The notes under the pieces are model-generated. The model saw only the letters and a program-made list of their open reading frames with translations. It ran no database searches and had not been told where the DNA came from. Below, in pieces: positions 9,608 through 19,064 of a DNA stretch of 64,000 bases. Origin of the DNA: an uncultured Chitinophagaceae bacterium (lineage in GTDB: Bacteria > Bacteroidota > Bacteroidia > Chitinophagales > Chitinophagaceae). The translations under genes were made by a program, and so were the position numbers. Position 1 is the stretch's first letter, and each line of letters starts with the position of its first letter. The stretch is taken from the NCBI GenBank assembly GCA_936908745.1, contig CAKZFX010000013.1, positions 1 to 64,000 on the forward strand, in the 5' to 3' direction.

Positions 9608-11530
9608 TTAAAATTTCCATCTTACAAAAGCTTCCATCGCTTCATATTCTGCCAGGCCGAGTTTGTTGTATAAATCGGCGGTCGCTTTGTTCCGGTCTTC
9701 TGCCCGCTGCCAAAACTCCCGGCTGTCTGTTCCCTGAAATACAACTCCATCTTTCTGCGACTGGTGTTTAAATATTCCGTATCGTTTTTTCAATACCTGT
9801 TCGGGGCTCATTGGCACAGCCATTTCAATAGCATCAATATCCCACTCAGCCCATGCGCCTTTGTAAAGCCAAAGCCAGCAATCCTTCATAAAATCAAGGC
9901 GCTTTAAACTGCCTATCGCCGCAAATATTCCATCTAAGCAAACTTTATGTGTGCCATGAGGGTCGGCAAGGTCGCCAGCAGCATATATTTGATGCGGTTT
10001 GATATGCTCAATCAATGCAGCTATGATATTGATATCGTCTTCGCCGATAGGTTTCTTTTCAATAGTACCTGTTTCGTAAAAAGGCAGGTGGGGAAAATGA
10101 ATATTTTCATCTGGTATGCCTACAAAGCGGCAGGTATTCCTTGCCTCACCTTTCCTGATTAAACCTTTCACAAACCGCAATTCCTGAATATCTGCTTCAC
10201 CATTTTTCTTTTGTTGAAGAAAGGAATCTGAATTATTAAATATTTTCCCGGCGTCAGGTGAGTTGATTTGAAATTGTGAATTGAAGTCCTTCACAAATTC
10301 AACAAAACGAAAAGCTTCATCATCAGCGACCGCAATATTCCCACTGGTTTGGTAGGCCACATGCACTTCATGCCCCTGGTCGGCAAGACGCTGAAAGGTG
10401 CCGCCCATTGAAATAATATCATCATCAGGGTGTGGACTAAATATCAGCACTCTTTTCCGGGCAGGTTGCGACCTTTCAGGCCGGTACGTATCATCAGCAT
10501 CGGGTTTACCTCCCGGCCAGCCGGTAATAGTATGCTGTAGTGTGTTAAATATTTTGATGTTTATATCATAGGCATTCCCATGCAAAACAAGTAAACTGCT
10601 CAACCCGTTTTCGTTATAGTCGTTGTTGGTAAGTTTTAGTATGGGTTTATCGCATGATAATGCAAGATGAATAACCGCTTTCTTTATCATCTGCTTTGTC
10701 CATTCCACATCTTCTGTTACCCACGGGGTTTTTTTTCGTGTCAGTAATGCAGCCGCCGCATCATCCAGAATAAAAGATACATTCTGGTGGCCTTGTAAAT
10801 AAGAAGCAGGCACAAACTCCGATACCGGCCCTTCCACCGCTGCCTTAATAATTTCCGCTTTTCTTTCGCCCCATGCAAGCAATACAATTCGTTTTGCATT
10901 AAATACTGTACTCACCCCCATCGTAATGGCCTTCCGGGGCACATTGGCAATGCCTGAAAACTCCGTTGCTGCATCGGAACGGGTAATTCTGTCAAGTGTA
11001 ATTAAACGGGTAAGCGAATTAACATGCGAACCGGGTTCGTTAAACCCAATATGTCCGTTGCGGCCAATGCCCAATAACTGAAAGTCAATTCCACCGGATT
11101 GATGAATTAAATTTTCGTATTGTTCGCAATGTTGTTTTATACTATTAAGGTTTGCTTTTCCATCCGGGATATGGCAGTTTGCAGGGTTTATATCTACATG
11201 GCTAAATAAGTTTTCCTGCATGAAATACCGGTAGCTTAGTATTGATTCAGCAGACAGGGGATAATATTCATCCAGGTTAAAACAAATTACATTTTTAAAA
11301 CTAAGGCCTGCCTCTTTGTGCATCCGAATCAGTTGCTGGTATATTTTTTTTGGCGTTGAGCCAGTGGCCAGCCCCAGCACAGCATTCTTTCCTTCTTTTT
11401 GTTTAGAGCGGATTAGTTGCGCTATTTCAGCAGCCACGGCCTTGCAGGCTTCATCTGCATTACTAAAAATGGTTACAGGTATTTTTTCATAAAAAGTAAC
11501 TGTTTGTGAAAGTTGATGGTCTGCTATCAT
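9608..11530 (-). CDS. nagB: NagB-like GlcN-6-P deaminase fused to PIG-L deacetylase domain
   Basis: This is a two-domain cytoplasmic protein of 640 residues. Residues 1 to about 265 are glucosamine-6-phosphate deaminase, with GSTPKKIY for phosphate binding, NLDEYYPL and GIGRNGHIGFNEPGS around the active site. It converts glucosamine-6-phosphate to fructose-6-phosphate and ammonia. Residues about 355-620 are a PIG-L/LmbE-type zinc deacetylase, with the metal motif SPHPDDD and a second histidine site in DPHGTHKVC. Many Bacteroidota carry this long form. The pairing suggests that deacetylation and deamination of the amino sugar are combined, which would explain why no nagA lies in the locus, though I have no proof the PIG-L half acts on GlcNAc-6-P. 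No signal peptide is present. Confidence 0.9.
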   Translation of the reverse strand: MIADHQLSQTVTFYEKIPVTIFSNADEACKAVAAEIAQLIRSKQKEGKNAVLGLATGSTPKKIYQQLIRMHKEAGLSFKNVICFNLDEYYPLSAESILSYRYFMQENLFSHVDINPANCHIPDGKANLNSIKQHCEQYENLIHQSGGIDFQLLGIGRNGHIGFNEPGSHVNSLTRLITLDRITRSDAATEFSGIANVPRKAITMGVSTVFNAKRIVLLAWGERKAEIIKAAVEGPVSEFVPASYLQGHQNVSFILDDAAAALLTRKKTPWVTEDVEWTKQMIKKAVIHLALSCDKPILKLTNNDYNENGLSSLLVLHGNAYDINIKIFNTLQHTITGWPGGKPDADDTYRPERSQPARKRVLIFSPHPDDDIISMGGTFQRLADQGHEVHVAYQTSGNIAVADDEAFRFVEFVKDFNSQFQINSPDAGKIFNNSDSFLQQKKNGEADIQELRFVKGLIRKGEARNTCRFVGIPDENIHFPHLPFYETGTIEKKPIGEDDINIIAALIEHIKPHQIYAAGDLADPHGTHKVCLDGIFAAIGSLKRLDFMKDCWLWLYKGAWAEWDIDAIEMAVPMSPEQVLKKRYGIFKHQSQKDGVVFQGTDSREFWQRAEDRNKATADLYNKLGLAEYEAMEAFVRWKF

Positions 11531-11655
11531 ATTTTTTTCTTTACAAGTATTTTAAATGCTGGTGCCGGAAGTGTCTCATCCATAATAAATATATTTTCCG
11601 TTTACTGTCTGTAATGATAAGCAACAAGCTAGTCTGTAATTATTCAAACGGATAA

Positions 11656-12849
11656 TTACCTGGCTGCAGAGTTTAGGTATTGACTTAATATCAGCATACA
11701 ATACCACTCCTGCCTTGGCAAATGAAACGGCCCTTTGAATAAATTACCCTTCGCCGGTTGGGCAATGGTTCCATCCCGATGGAGATAACCAAACCATTCT
11801 CCGTTTTTTGCATCATGAAAATGTTTGTAAGCATATTCATGTACCTGCTTGTGCATGGCGGCATATTTTTCATTACCTGTCATTAAGTAAGCAAGCAGGG
11901 TTGCCATAATAGTTTCATTATGCGGCCACCACATTTTCATATCCTGCCAATACTCCTGTACCGGCTTGTTATATACATCACGGAAATAAAGGATTCCGCC
12001 AAATTCTTTATCCCATCCTCGTTCCCACATATAATCAATCATACGGCAGCCTAAATCTATCAATCGCTTATCATTATTGCGATGTTTTGCTTCATGCAGA
12101 ATAAACCAGGCCCCTTCAATAGCATGTCCCGGATTGAGTGTTCGTCCGTCAATATGGTCAATGATGCTTCCATCGGGAGCTATCTGTTCCATCACACATT
12201 TTATATCATCTTTTACAAAATCCTTCTCAATCTCTGTTATCCATTTTTCTATCCACTCATCACAACGGGGGTCGCCAATAGTTTCTCTTAATTGATGAGC
12301 AGTGTTTATTAAAATCATGGGTACACCAATTCCTTTTGCCGGCCGGGTATTTGTAAACTTAGGTTGCAATAAACCGGGAGTAGTTGCATATTCGATACAT
12401 TTTCCAAAAACCAATCTGGCCTTATTAGCTGCTTCTTCATCACCGCTTGCTTTGGCATAAGCTGCTGCTGCAATTACATAAAATGTTTCTGAAAAAAAAT
12501 ATCTGCGTTTCCGTATTGGCCTTCCGTCTCTTGTTACATGAAAAAACATTTGCCCGTCAGCGTCAAAGCAATGTTTATTTAAAAAATCATACCCGAGTTT
12601 TGCACCGTCTAACCATTCTTGTTTCTTCTCTACTGTGTTGTATAAGGTTGAAAGCATCCAGGTGGCCCTGCCCTGTATCCATACTGCTTTATCATCATCA
12701 ATCAGGCTGCCATCAGCATCTCTCATTAACAAAAAACCCCCGCATTCATTATCAAACGAACGGGGGAACCAGAACGGAATGGTATTGTTTAATAACTGGT
12801 TTCTATAAAAATCTTGTAAAGCAATTAAATCTTTTTTTGAGTAGTTCAT
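11656..12849 (-). CDS. N-acylglucosamine 2-epimerase (AGE family)
   Basis: This cytoplasmic protein of 397 residues belongs to the (alpha/alpha)6-barrel N-acylglucosamine 2-epimerase family. It would convert ManNAc, released by sialic acid lyase, to GlcNAc. Features supporting this are the WIQGRATWM segment, RDGRPIRKRRYFFSE, the histidine in LNPGHAIEGAW, and MWWPHNE near the C-terminus; the last two carry the conserved catalytic histidines. The start gives a normal N-terminus without a signal peptide. Its use of unphosphorylated ManNAc matches the Bacteroides-type route (lyase, epimerase, kinase), in contrast to the NanE route through ManNAc-6-P. A kinase to follow it is missing from this window. 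Confidence 0.9.
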   Translation of the reverse strand: MNYSKKDLIALQDFYRNQLLNNTIPFWFPRSFDNECGGFLLMRDADGSLIDDDKAVWIQGRATWMLSTLYNTVEKKQEWLDGAKLGYDFLNKHCFDADGQMFFHVTRDGRPIRKRRYFFSETFYVIAAAAYAKASGDEEAANKARLVFGKCIEYATTPGLLQPKFTNTRPAKGIGVPMILINTAHQLRETIGDPRCDEWIEKWITEIEKDFVKDDIKCVMEQIAPDGSIIDHIDGRTLNPGHAIEGAWFILHEAKHRNNDKRLIDLGCRMIDYMWERGWDKEFGGILYFRDVYNKPVQEYWQDMKMWWPHNETIMATLLAYLMTGNEKYAAMHKQVHEYAYKHFHDAKNGEWFGYLHRDGTIAQPAKGNLFKGPFHLPRQEWYCMLILSQYLNSAAR

Positions 12850-12864
12850 TTATATACTGTTTCG

Positions 12865-14031
12865 TTATTTCCATTTTATAATAGTGAATACAATCTGCGA
12901 ATAATTATCTTTTTCGTACAGCACTCCAATTTCTTTTTTTGAGATTGCTACTAAATCTGAATAGGCTGCCGCATCTGCCTGCTGTGAGTTATTGTATATC
13001 ACAAAAATTTTTTTCCATGTTTTGCCATCATCATAACTGATGCGAAGGGTAAGGTTGTTTCTTTTCTTTTCATCCGCTGCATTGCAAAATGCCAGGATGC
13101 TTTTGCCTTTCTTTTTTCCGATGGTGAGAATGCTTGCCTGGCACACAGGGTCGGGAAGGTCTTTGTCAAAATAAACAGTGTCCCATGTTTGGCCGCCATT
13201 GCTGCTGATTCCAATAATCCTTGCCCGTATATCGCCTTTTTGATTGCGGCTGTTAAACATCACTCTTCCATTACTGATTTCAGTAGCCATTGATTCGTTA
13301 CTGCCGGGAAGATTCAGGCTTGCGCCCAAATGAAATGTTTTTCCGTGGTCGTCAGTATAAAATCCATGTGCATCATAATCTGTAGCATCTCTTTGCGGTC
13401 CACCTGCGGAATGATTGGCGGCTATATAAATTCTTCCTTTGTATTGCCCGGTTTGAAACTGCATGGCATGACCAGGAGTATTGGCATAAGTACGCCAGTC
13501 TTCTTTAAATTTATAAGCCGGATTTGCTGAGGGATAATTAGGAAGATGAACCTGCAATGTTATATCCACCGGTTCGTTCCATGTGCGTCCACCATCTGTT
13601 GAAGTTTTATACCAAACCTGTTTATACCCTTTACCTTTTCTTACTTCACCTTCATGGTTATTTCCTGTGTTGTAAAAAAGAAAAATACGCCCCTGCGGAT
13701 ATAAAGGGTCTGTTACATCAACAACAGGCGCAGGGTTACCGCACTGCAACGTATCAAACTCGGCAACATATTGTAAAGCACTCCATGTTTTCCCTTTATC
13801 GCTGCTACGTTTCAGTACTATATTAATATCCCCAAAATCGCCTGCGCCATGTACACGGCCTTCGGCAAAAGCAATCAATTCGCCATTGGGCAAACCGATG
13901 ATGGCAGGTATGCGGTAGCTTTTATGCCCTTCGGTTCCTGATGTAAAGACAGGAACTGTATTGTATTGAGCTTTGCTTACGCTAAAACTTGTAGCCGCAA
14001 TGATGATTAATAATGCGTATCTAATTATCAT
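12865..14031 (-). CDS. exo-alpha-sialidase, GH33
   Basis: This is a secreted sialidase of about 388 residues that releases terminal sialic acid from glycans. It has a signal peptide (MIIRYALL to VSKAQ), the arginine motif YRIPAI near the mature N-terminus, and five Asp-box repeats typical of the six-bladed propeller: SSDKGKTW, STDGGRTW, TDDHGKTF, SSNGGQTW and SYDDGKTW. The frame is open to 14097, but the ATG at 14031 gives the signal peptide and avoids overlap with the transporter gene. It is the step that commits the locus to sialic acid. It has no added carbohydrate-binding module. Confidence 0.93.
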   Translation of the reverse strand: MIIRYALLIIIAATSFSVSKAQYNTVPVFTSGTEGHKSYRIPAIIGLPNGELIAFAEGRVHGAGDFGDINIVLKRSSDKGKTWSALQYVAEFDTLQCGNPAPVVDVTDPLYPQGRIFLFYNTGNNHEGEVRKGKGYKQVWYKTSTDGGRTWNEPVDITLQVHLPNYPSANPAYKFKEDWRTYANTPGHAMQFQTGQYKGRIYIAANHSAGGPQRDATDYDAHGFYTDDHGKTFHLGASLNLPGSNESMATEISNGRVMFNSRNQKGDIRARIIGISSNGGQTWDTVYFDKDLPDPVCQASILTIGKKKGKSILAFCNAADEKKRNNLTLRISYDDGKTWKKIFVIYNNSQQADAAAYSDLVAISKKEIGVLYEKDNYSQIVFTIIKWK

Positions 14032-14053
14032 AGTTTGACTTTTGACTTTTCTT

Positions 14054-15283
14054 TTATTGTTCAATAAATTCTTTGTTCTTTGGCCGCAGAAAAACAAGCT
14101 GTATAATCAATGCCACAGCAACAATGCCTGCCAGCATCGCAAAATCTTTTCCCAGGTTTCCTTTATCGGTTGACTTGCCCAATAAATCTGTTATGAATGC
14201 ACCGGCAAAAACTCCCATCATATTCATCAAACCATAAGCAGTAGCCCGGTATTTTTTGGAAACAAACTGGCAGAGTATGGGCATGTTGTTGGCATCAAAC
14301 ATGCCAAATCCAAAACCAAAACAAAATGCGGAACCGATAACAGCAAACAATGAATGCCCGAAGCCGATGAATAGTAATGCAGGAATAGTTAACCCCAAAC
14401 CAATGGCACTGGTATAAATTCTTCCACGCAAATTTTTCTGCACCCACTTGTCAGATAAGATTCCACCGAAGATGACGCCGATAAAAGAAGATGCGGCAAT
14501 GGTGATAGTTGATAATGGCCCTGCTTTGGCCATATCAATATTCAGGTTCTCCGAAAACAAAGTGGGCAACCAATTCTTTACTCCCCAGCCTGGTAAACTG
14601 GGTATGGCGAAGTAGAAAAGTATTATCCAGAATGCAATATTGGTAAACAAAACACCCAATCCTTTGAGTAGAGATGGTTTCTCTTTTGCAACATCATTTA
14701 TCGTTTCGGTGTTTCGTTTTTCTCTTAAAAAGAAAATGAGTACAACGGAATAAACAATACCGATGATGCCGAATGAATGAAATGCTTGCTGCCAGGAAAA
14801 TTTATCGGCAATGGTTGCACCAAATCCACCGAGTGCCTGGCCCATGTAAAGGCCTGTCATGTGTATGCCCACCGCCAGCGACCTTGTTTTGTCCGAATGA
14901 TAATCGGCTATTAGTGATAACCCTGCTGGAATGTATAATGCTTCACTTACTCCCATGATAGCCCTTAACCAGTAAAGCTGATTGAAGGTTTCTGCATAAC
15001 CCATCATAAAGGTGACACCCGACCAAACAAACAAACTACCTACAATCAGCCACTTTCTGTTGATACGGTCTGCTATAATTCCTGATACAGGGCTCATAAA
15101 ACCATATATCCAAAGAAAGATAGCCATTAGGTAACCGAAGTTGGTAGCCGATTGCAGTTCTGAAATATCCACCATCATGGAAGGCTTCATGGTACTGAGC
15201 ATCTGCCTGTCCATATAGTTCAGCAATGCCACTACCCACAGCAGCGCAACAACTATCCAGGGATATTTTCTTGACTGTATCAT
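14054..15283 (-). CDS. MFS transporter, probable sialic acid importer
   Basis: This is an inner-membrane major facilitator protein of 409 residues with about 12 hydrophobic segments. The loop 2-3 motif is present as GIIADRINRKWLIVG. The fold resembles the anion:cation symporter group. It sits between the sialidase and the mutarotase, and its stop overlaps neither. The mutarotase gene ahead of it ends at 15280, so the transporter start overlaps by 4 bases, which suggests coupled translation. The context points to Neu5Ac import after release; other acidic sugars cannot be excluded. Confidence 0.86.
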   Translation of the reverse strand: MIQSRKYPWIVVALLWVVALLNYMDRQMLSTMKPSMMVDISELQSATNFGYLMAIFLWIYGFMSPVSGIIADRINRKWLIVGSLFVWSGVTFMMGYAETFNQLYWLRAIMGVSEALYIPAGLSLIADYHSDKTRSLAVGIHMTGLYMGQALGGFGATIADKFSWQQAFHSFGIIGIVYSVVLIFFLREKRNTETINDVAKEKPSLLKGLGVLFTNIAFWIILFYFAIPSLPGWGVKNWLPTLFSENLNIDMAKAGPLSTITIAASSFIGVIFGGILSDKWVQKNLRGRIYTSAIGLGLTIPALLFIGFGHSLFAVIGSAFCFGFGFGMFDANNMPILCQFVSKKYRATAYGLMNMMGVFAGAFITDLLGKSTDKGNLGKDFAMLAGIVAVALIIQLVFLRPKNKEFIEQ

Positions 15284-16443
15284 TTCAACCAGCGTTTTAG
15301 TTTGGCCATTAAGATTTGTGGTGTACGAACTCCTGCTTTTATTTCACCGCTTGGAATAACCACTTTGTTATCCCACCAAAAAGCCGTGGTAGTTACGGGT
15401 GTCGGGTAGGGTATTGTACCGGCTGTTTTGCATTTGCCGGTAGTTATATCGTAGTAAAGAATTTCTTTGCTGAAACCAGGATGAGCGGCAAGCAACTGAT
15501 TTTTTTGCTGAATCAGTTGTTCTTTTTCGGCTGCGTTAACTGTTTTGCTAATAGCAGCCAGATAATTTTCTACTTTGCTAAAAGTAGTACCCCGGTCACC
15601 ACCGAACAGAACAATACCAGCAGAACCGGCGGCTACTCCGGTTCCGGCTGATAAGGGATAGGGCAATGGTTCTAATTCTGTCCATTGGTTTTTGGTTGTG
15701 TTAAATTCATAAACATCGCTATACAGCTCACTTATACCCTGAACTGTTTTTCTTCTACCTCCAAGCAAGTATAGTTTTAAAACACCATCTGATTTGATGG
15801 CAATAAATACAGCATGGGAAACGGGTTTTGGCAACTGCGGCAATTCTTTCCAGCCTGATGCACTACTGCCTAAATCTATTGACCAAAATTTATCGGAAAC
15901 ACCATCAGGCTTTTCTCCTCCTGCTATAAAAACAATATTATTGTATGAGGTGGCAGAAGCATTGCTGACAGCTACAGGTAAATGGGGCAATGTCTCAGTT
16001 ACGACAGATTTTGCTTCGGCATCCCATTTAAGTAGAAATGCCTTATCAGAAATTCCTTTTTCATTTTCACCGCCTGCATATAGAATACCTTTAGGTGCAG
16101 AGCAACAAGCGGAATAAGCTATGCCCTCCTGTAGATTAAAATCACCAGTTACAGGAACAAATTGATTTCCTTTTTTTGTGAAAAGATAAATATCGCTATA
16201 GTATTTTTTTTTACCGCCCTGCCAGGGCATACTGTCTGGAAAGTTTGCTCCACCTGCCACAAGCATCATGTTTCCATGAGCACCGGTAACCGGCCCCGCC
16301 ACACCTAATGAAATTGATTGGCCATTAACGGGGGGAAGCTCCCCGGCAATACTGCATGTAACGGCAGTGGGTTTCTTTTGTGCAAAAAGTTCTGCAACAG
16401 AAAACATAAAGAGGAGTGTTATGGTGTAATGAGTGAATTTCAT
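15280..16443 (-). CDS. cyclically permuted mutarotase (NanM-like kelch protein)
   Basis: This protein of 387 residues has a signal peptide ending ELFAQ and kelch-type propeller repeats (for example AGGENEKGIS, LLGGRRKT, LFGGDRGT). It matches the cyclically permuted mutarotase family, relatives of E. coli NanM. NanM converts alpha-Neu5Ac, released by sialidase, to the beta anomer in the periplasm, which speeds uptake. Its position between sialidase/transporter and lyase fits that role. The stop overlaps the start of the transporter by 4 bases. Confidence 0.87.
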   Translation of the reverse strand: MKFTHYTITLLFMFSVAELFAQKKPTAVTCSIAGELPPVNGQSISLGVAGPVTGAHGNMMLVAGGANFPDSMPWQGGKKKYYSDIYLFTKKGNQFVPVTGDFNLQEGIAYSACCSAPKGILYAGGENEKGISDKAFLLKWDAEAKSVVTETLPHLPVAVSNASATSYNNIVFIAGGEKPDGVSDKFWSIDLGSSASGWKELPQLPKPVSHAVFIAIKSDGVLKLYLLGGRRKTVQGISELYSDVYEFNTTKNQWTELEPLPYPLSAGTGVAAGSAGIVLFGGDRGTTFSKVENYLAAISKTVNAAEKEQLIQQKNQLLAAHPGFSKEILYYDITTGKCKTAGTIPYPTPVTTTAFWWDNKVVIPSGEIKAGVRTPQILMAKLKRWLK

Positions 16444-16448
16444 TAGTG

Positions 16449-17411
16449 TTACAACGAAGCACTTGTTACAGCTACATCTGGCCTTTTAGCAAGAACAGAA
16501 GAAAAGCTATTGAACCCTATTTGCATGGTGTCATTTCTGAACTGTTCAAATTCAGCTTCGTTCATATTATTCACCGGCAAACGGAATTTACCACAATCAA
16601 GGCCAATCAATTTCATGTATGCTTTGCCCGTTGCAATACCCCCATATTTGCCCAGCAGGCGAATCATGTCTATAGACTGTTGCTGATAGGCTGCTGCCTT
16701 TTCCATGTCGCCGCTATTAAACGCATCAATCAGTTGATAATACAATGGCGCTGCATAGTTGAATGTACTTCCGACGGCACCTTTTGCCCCGACCGATAAA
16801 GCCGGGAGCATATTTTCATCTCTTCCCCACAGCATATCGTATTTGCCATTTTGAAAATTGATACAGGAAAGAAAATCCATGAAATCTTCATGGGTGTACT
16901 TCACACCTGCAAAATTGGGTATCCTTCCATCAACCGCTTTCAATAAATCAAACATGGTATAGCCTACACCTGTCAATACAGGAATATGGTAATAATAAAA
17001 GGGCATATCCGGTACAACTGAAGCTACTTCGCTGCAACACTGTGCCAGCATTTGTACATTGGCCGGTTTAAAATAAAATGGTGCGGTAAATGAAACGGCA
17101 TCAAGGCCAATTTCCTTTGCATGTAAGGCCAGCTCTTTGCAATCCATCAGGCAGGTTCCGCCCAGCAAAGGCATAACTGTAAAATTGTTATCCTCTTTTG
17201 TACATACAGCCCATGCCTCGGCTACCGCCATCTTTTCTTTGGTTGACATTGAAACCCCTTCGCCGGTGGATCCGCAAATAAATGCGCCGGTAACTCCGTT
17301 TGCTTTTAGCATTTCATAGTAGCGGGGAATCAGTTCAAGATTTAATGAGCCATTATTATGCATGGGGGTAAAAGGAGCGGCTATCAACCCCTGTAAATGT
17401 TGTTGTAACAT
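16449..17411 (-). CDS. nanA: N-acetylneuraminate lyase
   Basis: This is a cytoplasmic class I aldolase of the DHDPS/NAL superfamily, about 320 residues. It splits Neu5Ac into ManNAc and pyruvate through a Schiff base. Visible residues are the GSTGEG carboxylate-binding motif near residue 50, the catalytic Tyr in FYYYHIP and the Schiff-base Lys in FAGVKYTH. The frame is open to 17447, but the ATG at 17411 gives the family's usual N-terminus (MLQQHLQGLIAAPFTP). It lies 5 bases upstream of the mutarotase gene. Confidence 0.93.
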   Translation of the reverse strand: MLQQHLQGLIAAPFTPMHNNGSLNLELIPRYYEMLKANGVTGAFICGSTGEGVSMSTKEKMAVAEAWAVCTKEDNNFTVMPLLGGTCLMDCKELALHAKEIGLDAVSFTAPFYFKPANVQMLAQCCSEVASVVPDMPFYYYHIPVLTGVGYTMFDLLKAVDGRIPNFAGVKYTHEDFMDFLSCINFQNGKYDMLWGRDENMLPALSVGAKGAVGSTFNYAAPLYYQLIDAFNSGDMEKAAAYQQQSIDMIRLLGKYGGIATGKAYMKLIGLDCGKFRLPVNNMNEAEFEQFRNDTMQIGFNSFSSVLAKRPDVAVTSASL

Positions 17412-17508
17412 TCCACAAAAATTTAATTTGAAAAATACAAGGGGCATTTTACTACCCCTTGTTTACCAAAACTACTGCTTATGCTTGCTATATGAGAAAA
17501 ATCGAAAA

Positions 17509-19035
17509 TTAGTAGCCCTGTGTTTGAGTAAGCAACGGGTCTGCCGTTAACATTGCCTGCGATAAAGGCAATAAAAACTTAGCTGTTGTTGTTGGTGAAA
17601 AATAAATCGGGTTGAGATTGGCATATACATAAGAATCACCTGCTCTCCGCAATGCCCACCATCTTTTTCCTTCACCAATAAATTCCCTAAGATACTCTTC
17701 TAAAATTGCATTCATGTTTGCAGTAACGCTTCCATTTACATAAGGAGTGTAACCGGCACCATAGGCCCGCAACCTGATGGCATTGATTTCAGCAGAGGGG
17801 TCTTCGCCCAGCTTTGCTTTTGCTTCGGCCAGCAGTAATAACACATCTGCATAACGGTAGATTGGGAAATCATTATTATAAATTTGCGAAGTACCGGCGG
17901 TAGTACCAATATATTTTGTAAGCAATATACCCCTGGTTGCAAATGGTGTAGCATTGGAATACATCACCCGGAAAGAATTAGTGATGCGTTGGTCGGCAGG
18001 TAATGTAGTGAGCCTGTTAATCATTGCCTGGTTCAAACCCACCCTATTGGCCCCGGCCACATAAGGGTAAACAGAAGCAACAGTAGGCGTGGGAGCCTGT
18101 GCAAATGATAAAGTGGCGGCCTGAATAGAGTTAACCTGAAAACTACCAAATACACCTAATTGCGCCTGTTGCAATTCATAATTGATTGCAAAAATGATTT
18201 CCTTATTGTTGTTCTTTTTTGTCGGGTCAAATATATCCGCATAATTAGCCTGAAGGTCCAAACTTGCTCCCTGTAAGTTTCTTACTTCCGTCAAAGCAGT
18301 TTTGGCTGTAGTAAAATCTGCATTACCTCCTCCCATGTTTGTACCCGACCAGATAAATACATCGCCTTTCAAAATAAGCGAAGCAATCCTGCTCCAGTAA
18401 ACCCTTTTTGAAGTTGATAATGTATTGGCAGAACCAAATAATGTGAGTGATTGTTCAATATCCGCTTTAATCTGCGTCATAACAGTATCAGCACCGGTTC
18501 TGCGTTTATATGTCTCCGCCGTAGTATTAATGGTTTCAATTGGTTCGGTATTTAAGGGAACGGCACCCCATGTTCTGAGCATGGTGTAATACACATAAGC
18601 CCTTAAACCATGCACTTCGGCTAGTATCCTGTTTTTTTCAGCATCGGGCAAAGGGGTTTGCGGAATAATCTTTATAACACTGTTCATATTATAAATCAGG
18701 TTGTAAAACCCTGCCCAGTTTGTAAAGGGTACATTCAGGTTGCTGATGTTATGCCTGTATTGGTCTTGTAAACCTCCGTCAACGGACTCTGTAAACAGGC
18801 CATCCACCCAAATGTCTGACCGCATTTCGCCCAACTGAAAAAATGTTGCATCGTAAGCCCTGAAACGTCCATAAACGCCATGATACAGCGTCCTGGCAGC
18901 ATTGGGGTCTTTTAATGCCTGGTCTTTACTAATAGCATCCTGCGGTACTACCTCGTCTAATTTTTTTGTGCAGGATGAGATACTTAACACCAGCAAAAGC
19001 ACCCCAAGTATATTTGAAATTTTATTGTATTTCAT
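17509..19035 (-). CDS. SusD/RagB-family glycan-binding lipoprotein
   Basis: This outer-membrane surface lipoprotein of 508 residues has a lipobox in LSISSC and the alpha-helical TPR scaffold of SusD. The C-terminus shows the usual RRAGDSYVY and LPLSQAMLTADP segments. SusD forms a lid on the SusC channel and captures oligosaccharides. It lies 29 bases downstream of its SusC partner and starts the enzyme-encoding part of the locus. The likely ligand is a sialylated or otherwise host-type glycan, judged from its neighbours only. Confidence 0.93.
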   Translation of the reverse strand: MKYNKISNILGVLLLVLSISSCTKKLDEVVPQDAISKDQALKDPNAARTLYHGVYGRFRAYDATFFQLGEMRSDIWVDGLFTESVDGGLQDQYRHNISNLNVPFTNWAGFYNLIYNMNSVIKIIPQTPLPDAEKNRILAEVHGLRAYVYYTMLRTWGAVPLNTEPIETINTTAETYKRRTGADTVMTQIKADIEQSLTLFGSANTLSTSKRVYWSRIASLILKGDVFIWSGTNMGGGNADFTTAKTALTEVRNLQGASLDLQANYADIFDPTKKNNNKEIIFAINYELQQAQLGVFGSFQVNSIQAATLSFAQAPTPTVASVYPYVAGANRVGLNQAMINRLTTLPADQRITNSFRVMYSNATPFATRGILLTKYIGTTAGTSQIYNNDFPIYRYADVLLLLAEAKAKLGEDPSAEINAIRLRAYGAGYTPYVNGSVTANMNAILEEYLREFIGEGKRWWALRRAGDSYVYANLNPIYFSPTTTAKFLLPLSQAMLTADPLLTQTQGY

Positions 19036-19064
19036 TTTAATAAATTTTGTTTGTTATTAAACAA

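Noticed and set aside
12447..12881. Plus-strand frame of 144 residues opposite the epimerase gene
   Set aside because: Antisense shadow with unusual composition and no recognised motif.
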